Source: Nansenia antarctica
Lineage: Eukaryota > Chordata > Actinopteri > Argentiniformes > Microstomatidae
DNA: 64,000 nt
Direction: 5' to 3'
Assembly: GCA_963989245.1 (NCBI GenBank)
Contig: OZ022339.1
Coordinates: 91,811,142 to 91,875,141 of the forward strand
Positions 28,858 through 39,490 of this stretch are shown piece by piece. The translations under genes and the position numbers were made by a program. Numbering within the stretch: position 1 is the stretch's first letter; each line of letters begins with the position of its first letter. The notes beneath the pieces were generated by a model. That model ran no database searches, was not told where the DNA came from, and saw nothing but the letters and a program-made list of their open reading frames with translations.

Positions 28858-29670
28858 GAGATAACTTTACATTAAATATGTCTACCATCATCCGCTGTCA
28901 AACACCACAATTTATTTCATGATTGTACATCTCTGAAATGTTAATCGCGCACATTTCTATGGGTCAGTTGCCGGGGCAGAGGAACACCAGGGTGACTGTC
29001 AGCCTGTGACAAACGCGCAGATATGAGTGCTCCGGTGTCTTGCTTTAGTTGTCTAATGGAAGTGATCAGGCATAACAGCGATTTTTTGGTTATGCTTGTT
29101 ATAAAGAAAAGGTCTATAATGCATTGTAATGACATTAAACTAACGTTTGATAGATAACTTTACATATGTGTACCATCATCCGCTGTCAAACGCCACAGGT
29201 AATAATTGATTTATGATTGTACATCTCTGAAATGCTGGACTGTCATGTAGCCTGTAACGTTAAGACACACAGCACATCGGCATAATAACGTTTTGTTGTT
29301 GTTGTGCTTGTTAAAGAAAAGGTCTACAATGCATTTAAATGAATGGTACAACCCATTAATAATATTACATAATAACAACTGCTCAGATTAGATTGCGGGT
29401 GCCGCTACATGGAAATAGGTAAAAATGCGCATCATGTACAAGTCAGCCGAACGTTTGACAGATAACTTTACATATGTGTACCATCATCCGCTGTCAAACG
29501 CCACAGGTAATAATTGATTTATGATTGTACATCTCTGAAATGCTCGACTGTCATGCAGCGTTGTGTTACTGTAACGTTAGACACAAAGTGATTTTTTTGG
29601 TTATGCTTGTTATAAATAAAAGGTCTATAATGCATTGTAATGACATTAAACTAAGATAATAAGATGGTTA
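28858..29670. repeat. Three tandem units of about 300 bp
   Basis: Each unit has GATAACTTTACAT, then ACCATCATCCGCTGTCAAAC, then TGATTGTACATCTCTGAAAT, and later TTATGCTTGTTATAAAGAAA. The starts are 295 and 311 bp apart. Confidence 0.8.
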
Positions 29671-30045
29671 TCATAATTTTTTAAATCTTTATTAATAAGT
29701 AATTACAGAGAAAGTAAAATGACATTTCCGCATTGAATAGAGCGACATAAGATTTCTGTAGATGATTCGCAATGCACCCTGGAATCAAGGGGTAGCGTAC
29801 CCCTATGGCTTCGAAGCTAGTCTGGTCCTGGAACCGCTCGAAACGAAGTCATAGTTATCCCTCGAAATGAAGCCATGGCTCGATGAAATATGAATTGGGA
29901 CAGCCCTACCCCTCAACGTGAACACGCAAATCAAGCCATAGGGGTGAAAACGAGGTCATAGGGGTGAATTGGGATTGGCCCAAAGTCTTAGGTCTTTGAT
30001 TTCTTGTGAAAAATTGGAGCAAAAACAAAAGTGTTTAAGTGTAGA

Positions 30046-30836
30046 TAATTTCATGATAAAATATGCCACAATACCAATGATACACTTTTGACATTACATT
30101 TCACTCAAGACTTTTGTCTAGTTGTGTCCTTAACCTAGGCTACATCACAGAACTTCTGAGGAGCTCTGTCTGAGGATGAATGGATGATGGTGTTTTTTTT
30201 TCTTTCTCTCCCTGTGCGGAGAGCGTGAAGGGGCTGGTACACAAACACACGCATGCACACACCCCACCCCATTAAGTCTTAATTATTATATTGGTTTCAA
30301 AGATGTGGTTGGTTGTGGTAACGACACACCTGTCTTGCCTATAGACTTAAGTGACAATTTCCTAAGAGGGTCTCTTTTGAAAATGTCACTCATACAGCAA
30401 ACAGAATAACAGATACAGATAGTGACCTCTAAGTACACACTTTCTGCCTATCATGTCTAATTTTGCTTGACTGGTATTGACTTGAGATATTTTGGTTCTG
30501 TTTAATGTTAACCACAATCAACCCGTTTATTCAGGCTTCAGTCCTATGCAGAAAATGCTCTCTGTGATGCAGTCTGTGGCCCTGCCCTTCTGCCTGAATT
30601 AGCCTAGCTTTTTCCAAAATGTTTGGGGCGTTTCTGGGCATCTACCACTTGCTGTGGGTGTGTAACTTGCAACTTCTGTGTGTGTGTGGCTCACTGGCTA
30701 CAGGTCTACTGCCTGGGAGCCGCAAGCAATTGTCAGTGCTGGAAGCCGACCTAAGCAACAAAAGCCTTCATGTGCAAATGAGTTTGTAACATGATTTTGT
30801 GACATTACAGCGAGTAATGAGTTTCTTTTGGGGAGT
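30046..30836. other. Unassigned sequence
   Basis: No gene or transposon recognised. Confidence 0.35.
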
Positions 30837-31135
30837 GAGGTACAGAATGGGGGTGTATCATCTGAATGAGGTACAGAATGGGGGTGTATCATCTGTGAGG
30901 TACAGAATGGGGGTGTATCATCTGTGAGGTACAGAATGGGGGTGTATCATCTGTGAGGTACAGAATGGGGGTGTATCATCTGTGAGGTACAGAATGGGGG
31001 TGTATCATCTGAATGAGGTACAGAATGGGGGTGTATCATCTGTGAGGTACAGAATGGGGGTGTATCATCTGAATGAGGTACAGAATGGGGGTGTATCATC
31101 TGAATGGGGTACAGAACGGGGGCGTATCATGCAGG
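30837..31135 (+). repeat. Minisatellite, about ten 29/31-bp units
   Basis: The unit GAGGTACAGAATGGGGGTGT is followed by ATCATCTGT (29 bp) or ATCATCTGAAT (31 bp). The two lengths alternate in an irregular order. The last unit has diverged (GGGGTACAGAACGGGGGCG). Frames through it are not genes. Confidence 0.95.
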
Positions 31136-32031
31136 CGTCAAAAACATTCCCCTCCAGTGGTTTCAACCAAGCACTAAACATGCTTTTCTCCAACCAGTCA
31201 GTTGAACTTACACTTCCCCATAGTTCCCCACAAAGGTAAAAAACGTAAGATTTTAAGACTGTCAGAATTTCTCTTTTACGTCACGCCTAGCTCAAGCTTC
31301 TTTACTACCTGGATGTTCTTCGAAAGATTCTCACCGGGGACTGCAAGGCTATTGTTTATTGGTTCCAGACCTATTAGTATACTATTGTTGGGGGCGGCGG
31401 GGGGGGAACTGATAGGCTAATTACCATACTGCTTACGTTGCAGACCGGACATTTTCCCTGTTTTTCCCATAACACATTTAAAAGCGATAAGCGATAAGTT
31501 ATCGCAACTTCCTAATCCAAAATGTTTTTAAGGCCTACAATCGTGCTTTCAGACACTTTATTTATGTGTTACTTTTATCACACAATTTATGTGAAGAAAT
31601 AATAATTACCTTTAGCAGCTGCCGTAGTGGGACCTGGAAGGGGGAAACTCCTTCCAGGTTTCTCTTTTTTGCAGTCTTTCTGATCTGAATAACATGGTAA
31701 AATGCATGGTTATTCATCATGTGCTACAGAAAAATAAATAGTAGCATTTATATCAATTTATGACACTGTTTGATGAAAAGGTCCTCATGTCGGGAATTGT
31801 GAAACGTTGTTGAAAGTCTTGTTGTGAAAAAAAATGTTTTCCGTTTTTTGGCATAGGACGAAAATGTAAGCGATGAAGAACCCACTCAATATCATAACCA
31901 ACAGTTTTACGTTCACTAAATACCTACAGTTAGTTAACAAAGTCGGGTGGGGTTTTTTCCGTACATTTTTTTGAAGTTATGTTGTGTCAATCACGCTTGC
32001 ACTGCACACCTAATCCGAAATATTCGTCATG
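31136..32031. other. Unassigned sequence with one candidate exon
   Basis: It holds the tentative minus-strand exon at 31610-31684 and a short G run near 31388-31406. Otherwise I see nothing. Confidence 0.35.
31610..31684 (-). CDS. Candidate N-terminal exon of scml2
   Basis: On the minus strand a 75 nt block lies between a TTATTCAG acceptor and an AAAG|GTAATT donor. In one frame it is open and reads QKDCKKEKPGRSFPLPGPTT followed by AAAK. The KKE-rich start resembles the N-terminal tail expected before the first MBT repeat. No exon carrying the expected W-E/D-x-Y-L-K-E-T motif was found between it and 22539, so this assignment is tentative. Confidence 0.25.
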
Positions 32032-32039
32032 GTCTAGAG

Positions 32040-33081
32040 CAGGGGTCGGCAACCCGCGGCTCCGGAGCCGCATGCGGCTCTTTTGCCCATCTTCAGTGGC
32101 TCCCTGTGGCTTTGACCACAAATGGATTTTGCCGCGGTCTCTCTCCTTGAACTACAACTCCCTGCTTACGCTGTAATGTTGTCCGAGGGCCAATAGGATT
32201 CGGATATGTTGGCACATGAGTAGTATTATACTGTACATTTTGACTAGACCCAACATGAGACTGGATGTGACAGGTTTTTTTCAAGAGTAGACCTATATCC
32301 ACAGGGATTGACGAAGTACTGCGGCAGGCAAAGCAAGAAACTATCCACATTGTCTACAACTTTGTGGCTAGATTTATATACGGACATCGGCGACGCACAT
32401 CGATGAACGGGAGGTTCCCGGTGAGCGCTATTTGCCTACTTTTAAATGCAAAAAGCAGCTTGTCTTTAGCTCAAACCATTTCCGAATTATGAACTTCTAA
32501 AGAAGGTATGATATTTGGGAGCGCCGGCGTTCCTGTGGGTCTGAGAGGGTTTAACTTAAAATAGTGAAAAGAGGACGAGGGAGGCTAGTTTTCATTTGGT
32601 ACTGGAGTCTACAGTCTGTCGATTTGTCTATTTTTTGGCTGACGATCTCTTGGTTTGCTCACTTCCTCCGGATGAAATTACAAACTTATCCATATTTTTT
32701 CTCAGGCTAGTATAGCCAGATAAAAGTATCAACCCACTTGTTAAAAGGCACCAGAATACACGAAATTGCATCTACTCTGTTAAAAAAATGTTTGGGGGGG
32801 AACCCCCCAGACCCCCTTTACGCTATCCTAGTGTTTCACTTTTGTAAAGCACAATACGTTTGCATTCGGTTGTATGCATATGTGCTAAGGCTTATGTATT
32901 TGTAGCCTACTATTTTGATAGTAGGCTAATATAGCTTGCCTTATATAGACACTTACAGCATGTGTTGCCTTCATTATAAGGCTTATATAAGGCTTTACAT
33001 TTTTTGCGGCTCCAGACAGATCCGTTTTTTTGTTTTTTGGTCCAATATGGCTCTTTCAACATTTAAGGTTGCCGACCCCTG
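32040..33081. mobile_element. hAT-Charlie-like element
   Basis: The ends CAGGGGTCGGCAACC and GGTTGCCGACCCCTG, with duplications GTCTAGAG at 32032-32039 and 33082-33089. The subterminal GCGGCTCCGGAGCCGCATGC is typical of this group. No transposase frame is seen. Confidence 0.93.
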
Positions 33082-33089
33082 GTCTAGAG

Positions 33090-33755
33090 GGACACATCGT
33101 CAAATTAGAACTGCAGGACAGTTGAATTAATGCTTACTGAAGCACATGTCTCAAGTATTATCTCAGCGGTTAGTCGGGTGAAAGAAAAACAACATACAGA
33201 TGATAATTCACACAATATAATACCACAAAAGCGTACGGCACTAAACAATAACATTAATTTGGATAGCATCATACTCAAATTCAGGCAGAAAGGCAGGGTC
33301 CGGGCAGGTGCACACACTGTCACAGACTGACAATGCATCATATAGGTACATAATTCAGCATGGTTATAGGGGTTTCTTTTTCTATTCTCGAGAAGTGACA
33401 GGAGCACAAAATCATCCTCAAGAATGAGGAAAGTTTGTTTTCTCAACCGATTTTGTTCATGGAAAATAAGTTAACATTTTTGTTTGAAAAGAATCATATA
33501 GTTGTCCGCCATGGTTAATTTCCAAAACTTTGTGTTCTTCACAACAAGGGACAGTTGAAAGGGGTTCTTCCCCCTGATGTAGTCTACCATTTGGTTTTAG
33601 TTATATTGCTCTCACTTGTTTGTACCTTTTGCTAAATCAAGCATTTAGAATGTAGAGTGCATATTGCAAAATGTTGCAACGTCAATATAACAAAAAAAAC
33701 GCATCAGACTGTAATGAAACGCATCGGAGGTCAGTGTGCAAGGACTCTGTGGCCT
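33090..33755. other. Unassigned sequence
   Basis: No gene or clear repeat. Confidence 0.35.
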
Positions 33756-33873
33756 CGCGTGCCGAAACCTCCGAACGTTGGCGCTGTCTGGCGAACGAGC
33801 CCGCGTTCATACCAGTGTATCGTTCGTGGCTCGTTCGCCAGACAGCGCCAACGTTCGGAGGTTTCGGCACGCG
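33756..33873. repeat. Perfect 46-bp inverted repeat with 26-bp loop
   Basis: The arms 33756-33801 and 33828-33873 are exact reverse complements (starting CGCGTGCCGAAACCTCCG). They are probably ends of a fish DNA transposon that fused or folded back. Confidence 0.93.
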
Positions 33874-35300
33874 AACGCGAACCGGCGTTCGGAACTGCCG
33901 GTGTGTAAGCCCTATGTGAGTAACGCTTTTTTTCCGGATGATGGATTTAAAAATACACATACGAAAAAAATGCATCAGTGTGCAAAGACCTTTAGTGTGG
34001 CAGTGTGTGTAGCCATGTGTGTGTAGCCATGTGTGTGTGTGTGGACCTGTTTATTGAAGTTTACAAAATGGATGCTTGACGCTCTCGCTAATGCCATCTA
34101 CAGAATTTCAGAAGCCGGCAGAAATATTGACAGAGGGCAATTAATGAACTCCTTCATATTGGACTATATACATAACGGGAACCCCGAATCTGACAAAGAC
34201 GAAGAAGACAACAGAATTTCAGACATTGATCTCAACATCAGTTCACTATTCATGGCACAGTCGCCTGCAGACAGACCTTCTGCTGTGTTCTTGGATACGT
34301 TTTTGTGAGTTACATGTGTTGTTTACTAGGATTTTGTGTTGTTTACTTAGGATAGCCAAACAGTTATTTGTTGTTTTGTGAGTAAGGTAGATAGCGCCTT
34401 TGTTAGCATCAGCTATCAAACCACTGAAACTGCTCACCATAATTATGCCACCCATATACTTAGAATTCTACAAAACTAATAGGCTAAATGGTGGGAGGAA
34501 GAAATAGGTTGTCAAAGATAAAACATAATGAATAAATACATGTGTTGCAGACCTACTAAACATGCAACATACTGTACAGTATGTTTCATGCACCATTTTA
34601 GTGTGTGTGTGTGTGTGTATATACTACGCTAGCCAAACAAGTGTTAGCTTGTTAGCTAGCTAGCTAGCTTTGTTAGAGATAATAGATTATAGAAAAGGTA
34701 AACCTAAAATTTGTGTTACAGAATGACGAGGTGAGAGGTTCTGAGAGATGACACCTTGATGAGTCACCAGCACTTACGGTATTTGTCGTTGTCATTGTAT
34801 AAGCAATTCTATTTTATGAACATAGTAGTATTTTGTAGAAATGGTGTGTTGGGAACAGTAGGGAGTTCTACAAATGTTTCCACTAAGCATACCCAAGTCT
34901 TCTTACCTTTAAGTGAAGTCCTGCCCATGTCTGCAGGCTGTTGTGGTACTTCTACAAGGCGAAGACAGTTGCAGGTTGCTCACCCACTATGGCCCCTGTA
35001 GTATGAAAAAAAGGAACCGGGTCAGCCCATAAATAAATGTTTTTCCTGTGCCATTAAGTTGTCACATACATACATACATACTACATACTATGTTCTTCTT
35101 ACAGAACGATCCGGAAAATTAGGAAATCCCCTCCTCTCTATTCCTCAATAGAATACAAATGATCAGAGGATGGATAATCGCTGCCTTTAAACTCTACATT
35201 CATGGAGGCTTCGTCCACATTTGACAGTTAAAATGGGGAATGGTCTCCTGTGCCCACTGTGTGTTCACAATTTCTTCTCCCATTGCTGTATTTGAATAGA
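33874..35300. other. Unassigned sequence
   Basis: It holds a 91-codon frame at 34033-34308 (ISEAGRNIDRGQLMNSFILD, then DKDEEDNRISDIDL) that I do not recognise. A GCTAGCTAGC run lies near 34655. The frame could be a fragment of an old transposon protein. Confidence 0.3.
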
Positions 35301-35308
35301 GTTTATAC

Positions 35309-35586
35309 TAGGGGTGGGCATCAATGAAAATATTTTGCTCGATAATCATTAATAAATTGAGTGGAAATTAGTTTGTCCACGTTATGTGTGAGAAATGAAC
35401 TTTGCATTTGCCTTCGCATTGAATTTCGCAACGCAGTACGGCATGATGCAACAAGTTACGCCGCTCATTGCAAACACTGCGCAGTGACATAAATACAACA
35501 CAACGACGACCCCGATGAAATTACCACCTGCAAACAGTACATCCGACCCTGATTGCTCCTTCGCTACCTTCGTTTGCCCAGCCCTA
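35309..35586. mobile_element. Short hAT MITE
   Basis: The ends TAGGGGTGGGCA and TGCCCAGCCCTA, with duplications GTTTATAC at 35301-35308 and 35587-35594. Confidence 0.88.
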
Positions 35587-35594
35587 GTTTATAC

Positions 35595-36536
35595 AACAGT
35601 TTGATCAGAACAAACATTGTGATTGGCCGAGAGTAGGGTTGTACATTTTGGGGAAATGTAGGAAATGTGAGGTGGAAACTTTATGTGGGAATTAACGGAA
35701 ATATATGCAAATGACTATTAATACCATTCAATTTTACCTTATCATACGTAGATATAATTGCAAATGATTAAATCCTTCCAATAGAAATAAAACAAAAAAA
35801 ATACTTAGTTACAAATTGAACCATTGCACCGAGCAGTCAGTGTTCAAATAGTAGACCAATGGTAGACCAACAGTTTGCATGCCAATGGTAGACTGACAAT
35901 CAAACCCACTACTCTGGTATGTAAAACCCATTCTTCAGCAATTTTTGCTAAAGCTTGGTAAAGGAGTGGAAAGATTGTGAAAGGGAAAGGGTAGATGGCA
36001 GAGGAGTAGGAAGTGGTTGACAGGGGAGCAAGATGATGATGAACACTTAGCAAAGAGAAAGAGGGTGGCAAAGGAGCAGAGAGGATGGCTAGCCAACAGC
36101 CAGAGTTGGTTGCAGGTGTGGGCTTCCGGTGGTGGTCCTATCTTTAATATCTTTGACCGATATTAATACTCTGCAGTGCTAACTGATGGCAGTGTGACAA
36201 CGGACCACTGTTTGTGGTTTAGGCTCGTCACTGTTGGGCCATCATGAAGTCCATGCGCAAGATTCAGCCATGCTGACAGCTTTTGCAGATAGATTGGCCG
36301 CTGACTGCCAACAACGGGCCATGCATGGGCCACCACAAGCTTGCTAGCTGGGATCCCTTGATCCTATGTCTTGGATTATTGCCTAGGTAGCCAGGTTGTG
36401 TAAAAATACCAAAAGTGATCTGGTGCAAAACTGTCTCTCTCTCAATGTCTATACTCTCTGTCCATCTTTATCTTTTCTCTTTTATTTTCCCCCCTTTTCT
36501 ACCTGTTATGGCTCTATTTTGTGGCTTTTGGATTTG
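35595..36536. other. Unassigned sequence
   Basis: No gene recognised. It has a GGTAGACCAAC-type short repeat near 35850-35890. Confidence 0.35.
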
Positions 36537-36544
36537 TCCTTGAG

Positions 36545-37637
36545 TAGGGCTGCCACAAACGATTATTTTCATAGTCGACTAGTCACCGATTATTTTAACG
36601 ATTAGTCGACTAATCGGATCATAAATTACAGCTTATCGCACAATTACTCAATCGCTCTTATTTAGCTATCATCTTCTAAATCAGCTTCTAAATTTAGCTT
36701 GAAGTTGTTAGTTGTTGTTGTAGGCATGTGCTAACTAAAAATAAAGACAATTAAAATGATTGTTCACTCAAAAATAGATATTTTAATGAACTTTGCAGAT
36801 TTATTTCTGGCATCACTTGCATGTAATGTAATGTAAAGAGTAGTAGAGGGTGCAAACTGCTGAGTAAAATGAGGTAGGCTAGGCACTAGGCAACCAAAAG
36901 AATACAAAAACAAAAATAAATAATTGTACAGAGTACAAAAGTTTTGCTTTGCTTCACTCATCTCATAGTAGAACGCGCCTTCTTAGCACTGTAACGTTAA
37001 GACAACATTTTTAGCTATTTGATAAGTATCGCTTTGATGACAACGTAAAATAATGTAAGAAGGCTTTTAACGTAACAATATCGTTAGCCAATAACAAGCT
37101 AACTAGCTTACCGAGACGAGCCATCGTCTTCCTCGTCATCTGCCACAACGTGCTTCCTTTTTAGATGCTCGCGCATCATAGACGTGCTGCCATGATAAGC
37201 GAGTTCAGCTTTGCAAATTTTACATTTTACATTCTTTTTTTCAACGTTGTGGTTGAAATGCTCTCACACTTTAGAGGTACGAGGACAGGAAGACATTTCT
37301 CTGTTTGTTTTTCCGGGGAAGTCACGTGTGCCCCGGATGACCGACACTGCGCATGTACATCAAAGACACTGGGAGACGCTAGCCAGTGGCAGCTTCAGGG
37401 AAGAAAAACGAATGCTTATCGAATGAAATGAATGGTCTTTATTGTCATTGATATAGTACAGGTACCAAACAACGAAATTTGGGAGGGGGGGCTCCCCTGG
37501 TGCTAGGCAAAAAAAAAAAAAAAAAACGCTTATTTCAGCTCCAAAAAAACATGCGACTACGGCGATTACCAAATATGTCGGCGACGATTTTGGTAGTCGA
37601 CGTCGTCGTGACTAGTCGACTAATCATGGCAGCCTTA
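36545..37637 (-). mobile_element. hAT element with remnant BED zinc finger
   Basis: The ends TAGGGCTGCCAC and CATGGCAGCCTTA, with duplications TCCTTGAG at 36537-36544 and 37638-37645. The GTCGACTAGTC/GACTAGTCGAC motifs are typical subterminal repeats. On the minus strand, about 37265-37110, CKICKAEL-like residues followed by REHLKRKH match the start of a BED-finger hAT transposase. The rest of the transposase is gone. A fragment with TCTTTATTGTCATTG and an A run (37425-37526) is a later insertion. Confidence 0.85.
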
Positions 37638-37645
37638 TCCTTGAG

Positions 37646-38880
37646 GGTCAATGACGGATAAGGTTTTCAGAAGTGCAAAAAGTTAACTTAAATGATGCAT
37701 AACACATTTTACATTAATAACATATTTTATATTTTGCACCCAAAGATGTGTAAATAGGACTAGCATAGATTGTCATCATTCGGTACAACCATTTAAAAAA
37801 TAAATAATAATAATTACAACAGATTTCTGGTTGTACCTAATGATTATTTCTGGTTGTACCAAATTGTTTTCTTCAAGTAAACAGTTAAAACAGGCACATG
37901 TTTAGCTACCTATGTGAGAACCTTGAGCTTGAACTTAGCAATATAAGAATTCATATTAAATATATCTTTCAGTGTGTTTTAGCGGTTGTACCGAATGATG
38001 TGATATTTCAGGACATTCATAACAGGGAGCGGAAAAGTGCATTTATCAAGCATTTAAGAGAGCTGGCTACTTTTCTTCTCACTCAGAGGGACTGCTGCAG
38101 GGTTCTTAATGATGTCATATCCTGTCACATGATGATTATCAGTTGATTTGATCCAAAATGGTGCCTTGAAATTGGTTGCTCCGAATGATATCAGTGAAAT
38201 ATTTCTTTCTTGACAAAAGTAATTTGAGGAAAGCAAACATTTCTACATAAAAATCCTTAACCATTTTGCAGTATATTGTTATAAACCCTTGTAAAATCAT
38301 GCCAGAATGTTTATATAATAGTTGTAATATCATTTTAGATATTTTAATGGCACATTAGCTGGTAGCATTTGTGTTCGGACGGTTGTACCGAATTACTTTT
38401 CAACCCTTTAAAGAGCTGAAAGTGCCTGAATTTGTAACAAATCACCATAAACTCTTTCTGTATTCAATAAAGGAGAGCAAATAGTGTTAGTTAATATAAT
38501 GTATATATAAATTAATTGTTAATTTTTGAAAATATTACATTCAGACACAAAATGTACACGTCACGTCATTGACCCCCTTAGAGTAGTCCTGTCTTAATTT
38601 GTTTGAATGTGATGACAGCATAAATACATACATTTTGTTTCACGTCTTTGCTTCTCAGAAATGCAGAAATTAGAACCATAATAGTCCTTGGCTCAAACAG
38701 TGTAATAGTGTGGGCTCAATAGCATCTTGGTAATGTGCAAGATCTTGAGAATCAGCTGTACATGTGATGAAAGCGTGCACTGTACATGCAGAGGGTTGCA
38801 ATTCCATTGAATCTGGGATAGTTTAAACAAAAATATGCCAAGACCTAGAATTGCCTTATGTGTATCTCACAAAAAAAGGT
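37646..38880. other. Region with recurrent GGTTGTACCGAATGAT motifs
   Basis: The motif or close variants stand at 37776 (inverted), 37829, 37852, 37984, 38177 and 38381. The frame at 37898-38146 (NRERKSAFIKHLRELATFLL, TQRDCCRVLNDV) is not recognised. Confidence 0.4.
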
Positions 38881-38925
38881 TCACCATTATAAGCTAACTT
38901 TTTCTAGGAATGTCAGTGTCAGGAC

Positions 38926-39003
38926 TCGAATGTTGTCGTGCGACAATATCGCACGCCATGTGCATTGGCGTGCGATGCGATATTGTCGCACGACAACATT
39001 CGA
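38926..39003. repeat. Hairpin with perfect 26-bp arms
   Basis: The arms 38926-38951 and 38978-39003 (TCGAATGTTGTCGTGCGACA onwards) are exact inverse copies. The loop holds a further short palindrome (CACGCCA and TGGCGTG). Its motifs resemble those inside the PIF-like element at 49003-50522. Confidence 0.9.
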
Positions 39004-39069
39004 TTCTCCATTCACACCCACTCACTTCGGTGGTGTGAATTGAGAATCGAATGTGAATTGAGAATTTAA

Positions 39070-39490
39070 TGTGGTTGAAGACACTATTGAAACCCTCCGT
39101 CGTAGACTGAAGACCCATCTCTTCAGGTTACATCTTAACTGCTCCTCCTGAGACATCTTCTGACCCTCACCACTACGTCTCCTAAAGACACCCGCTTTCC
39201 CCTCTACTGTGTCCCTAAGAACTTCTATTGCCCCCCTTGTACTGTTTCTCAGTTTCTCCAGTAATATAAAAAAAAAAATAATAATAAAAATAAAAAAAGT
39301 TTTACTAGAAGGCGATAATAGGGAGAATGTTTTTCCTTCTATCAGTGGCCCCGGGCCCGAGCTAGAGTACTCTTCCTGCAACGAATGGTGGACTGCTGAT
39401 TCACATGCTTAGTATTCAAATGTATTGATTGTAAGTCGCTTTGGAATAAGGCGTCTGCTAAATGCCAAAAATGTAAATGTAAAAATGTAA
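39070..39490 (+). mobile_element. LINE 3' end
   Basis: It encodes IETLRRRLKTHLFRLHLN followed by a stop, the usual C-terminus of fish L2-like reverse transcriptases. A 3' UTR follows, then the tail GTAAGTCGCTTTGGAATAAG with repeated AAATGTAA. Confidence 0.75.

Larger units (their letters stand above)
27591..29981. mobile_element. TIR element inserted in the Tc1 copy, with internal tandem repeats
   Basis: The ends GGCCCAATCCC and GGGATTGGCCC lie in inverted orientation with AAA on each side. A second inverted motif, ACCCCTATGGCT and AGCCATAGGGGT, lies near both ends. The Tc1 sequence resumes on the other side. The interior holds a SINE (28281-28685) and three tandem units of about 300 bp (starting 28858, 29153 and 29464). 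There is no transposase. Confidence 0.75.
27084..30045 (+). mobile_element. Tc1-like element remnant, foldback, interrupted at 27591
   Basis: It starts with a Tc1-type end (GTTTACATACACCTTAGCC). A transposase N-terminus follows at 27197 (AGMSTRAVARELNFHFS, TISRLQRRFRE), then a short 3' part. After a 2.4 kb insertion it resumes at 29982 with GTCTTAGGTCTTTGATTTC and ends near AAAAACAAAAGTGTT. The helix-turn-helix region is an inverted repeat (27210-27286 against 27298-27374). Most of the transposase is deleted. Confidence 0.75.

Noticed and set aside
28858..29670. A CRISPR-like array of spaced repeats
   Set aside because: The units are about 300 bp, are long and continuous, and lie inside a eukaryotic transposon. 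There is no short-repeat/spacer pattern.
30982..31239. Repetitive 85-residue frame
   Set aside because: It is a translation of the minisatellite and has no other support.
34033..34308. 91-residue frame as a gene
   Set aside because: I see no recognisable family, no splice or promoter context, and it lies amid repeats. It is kept only as unassigned sequence.
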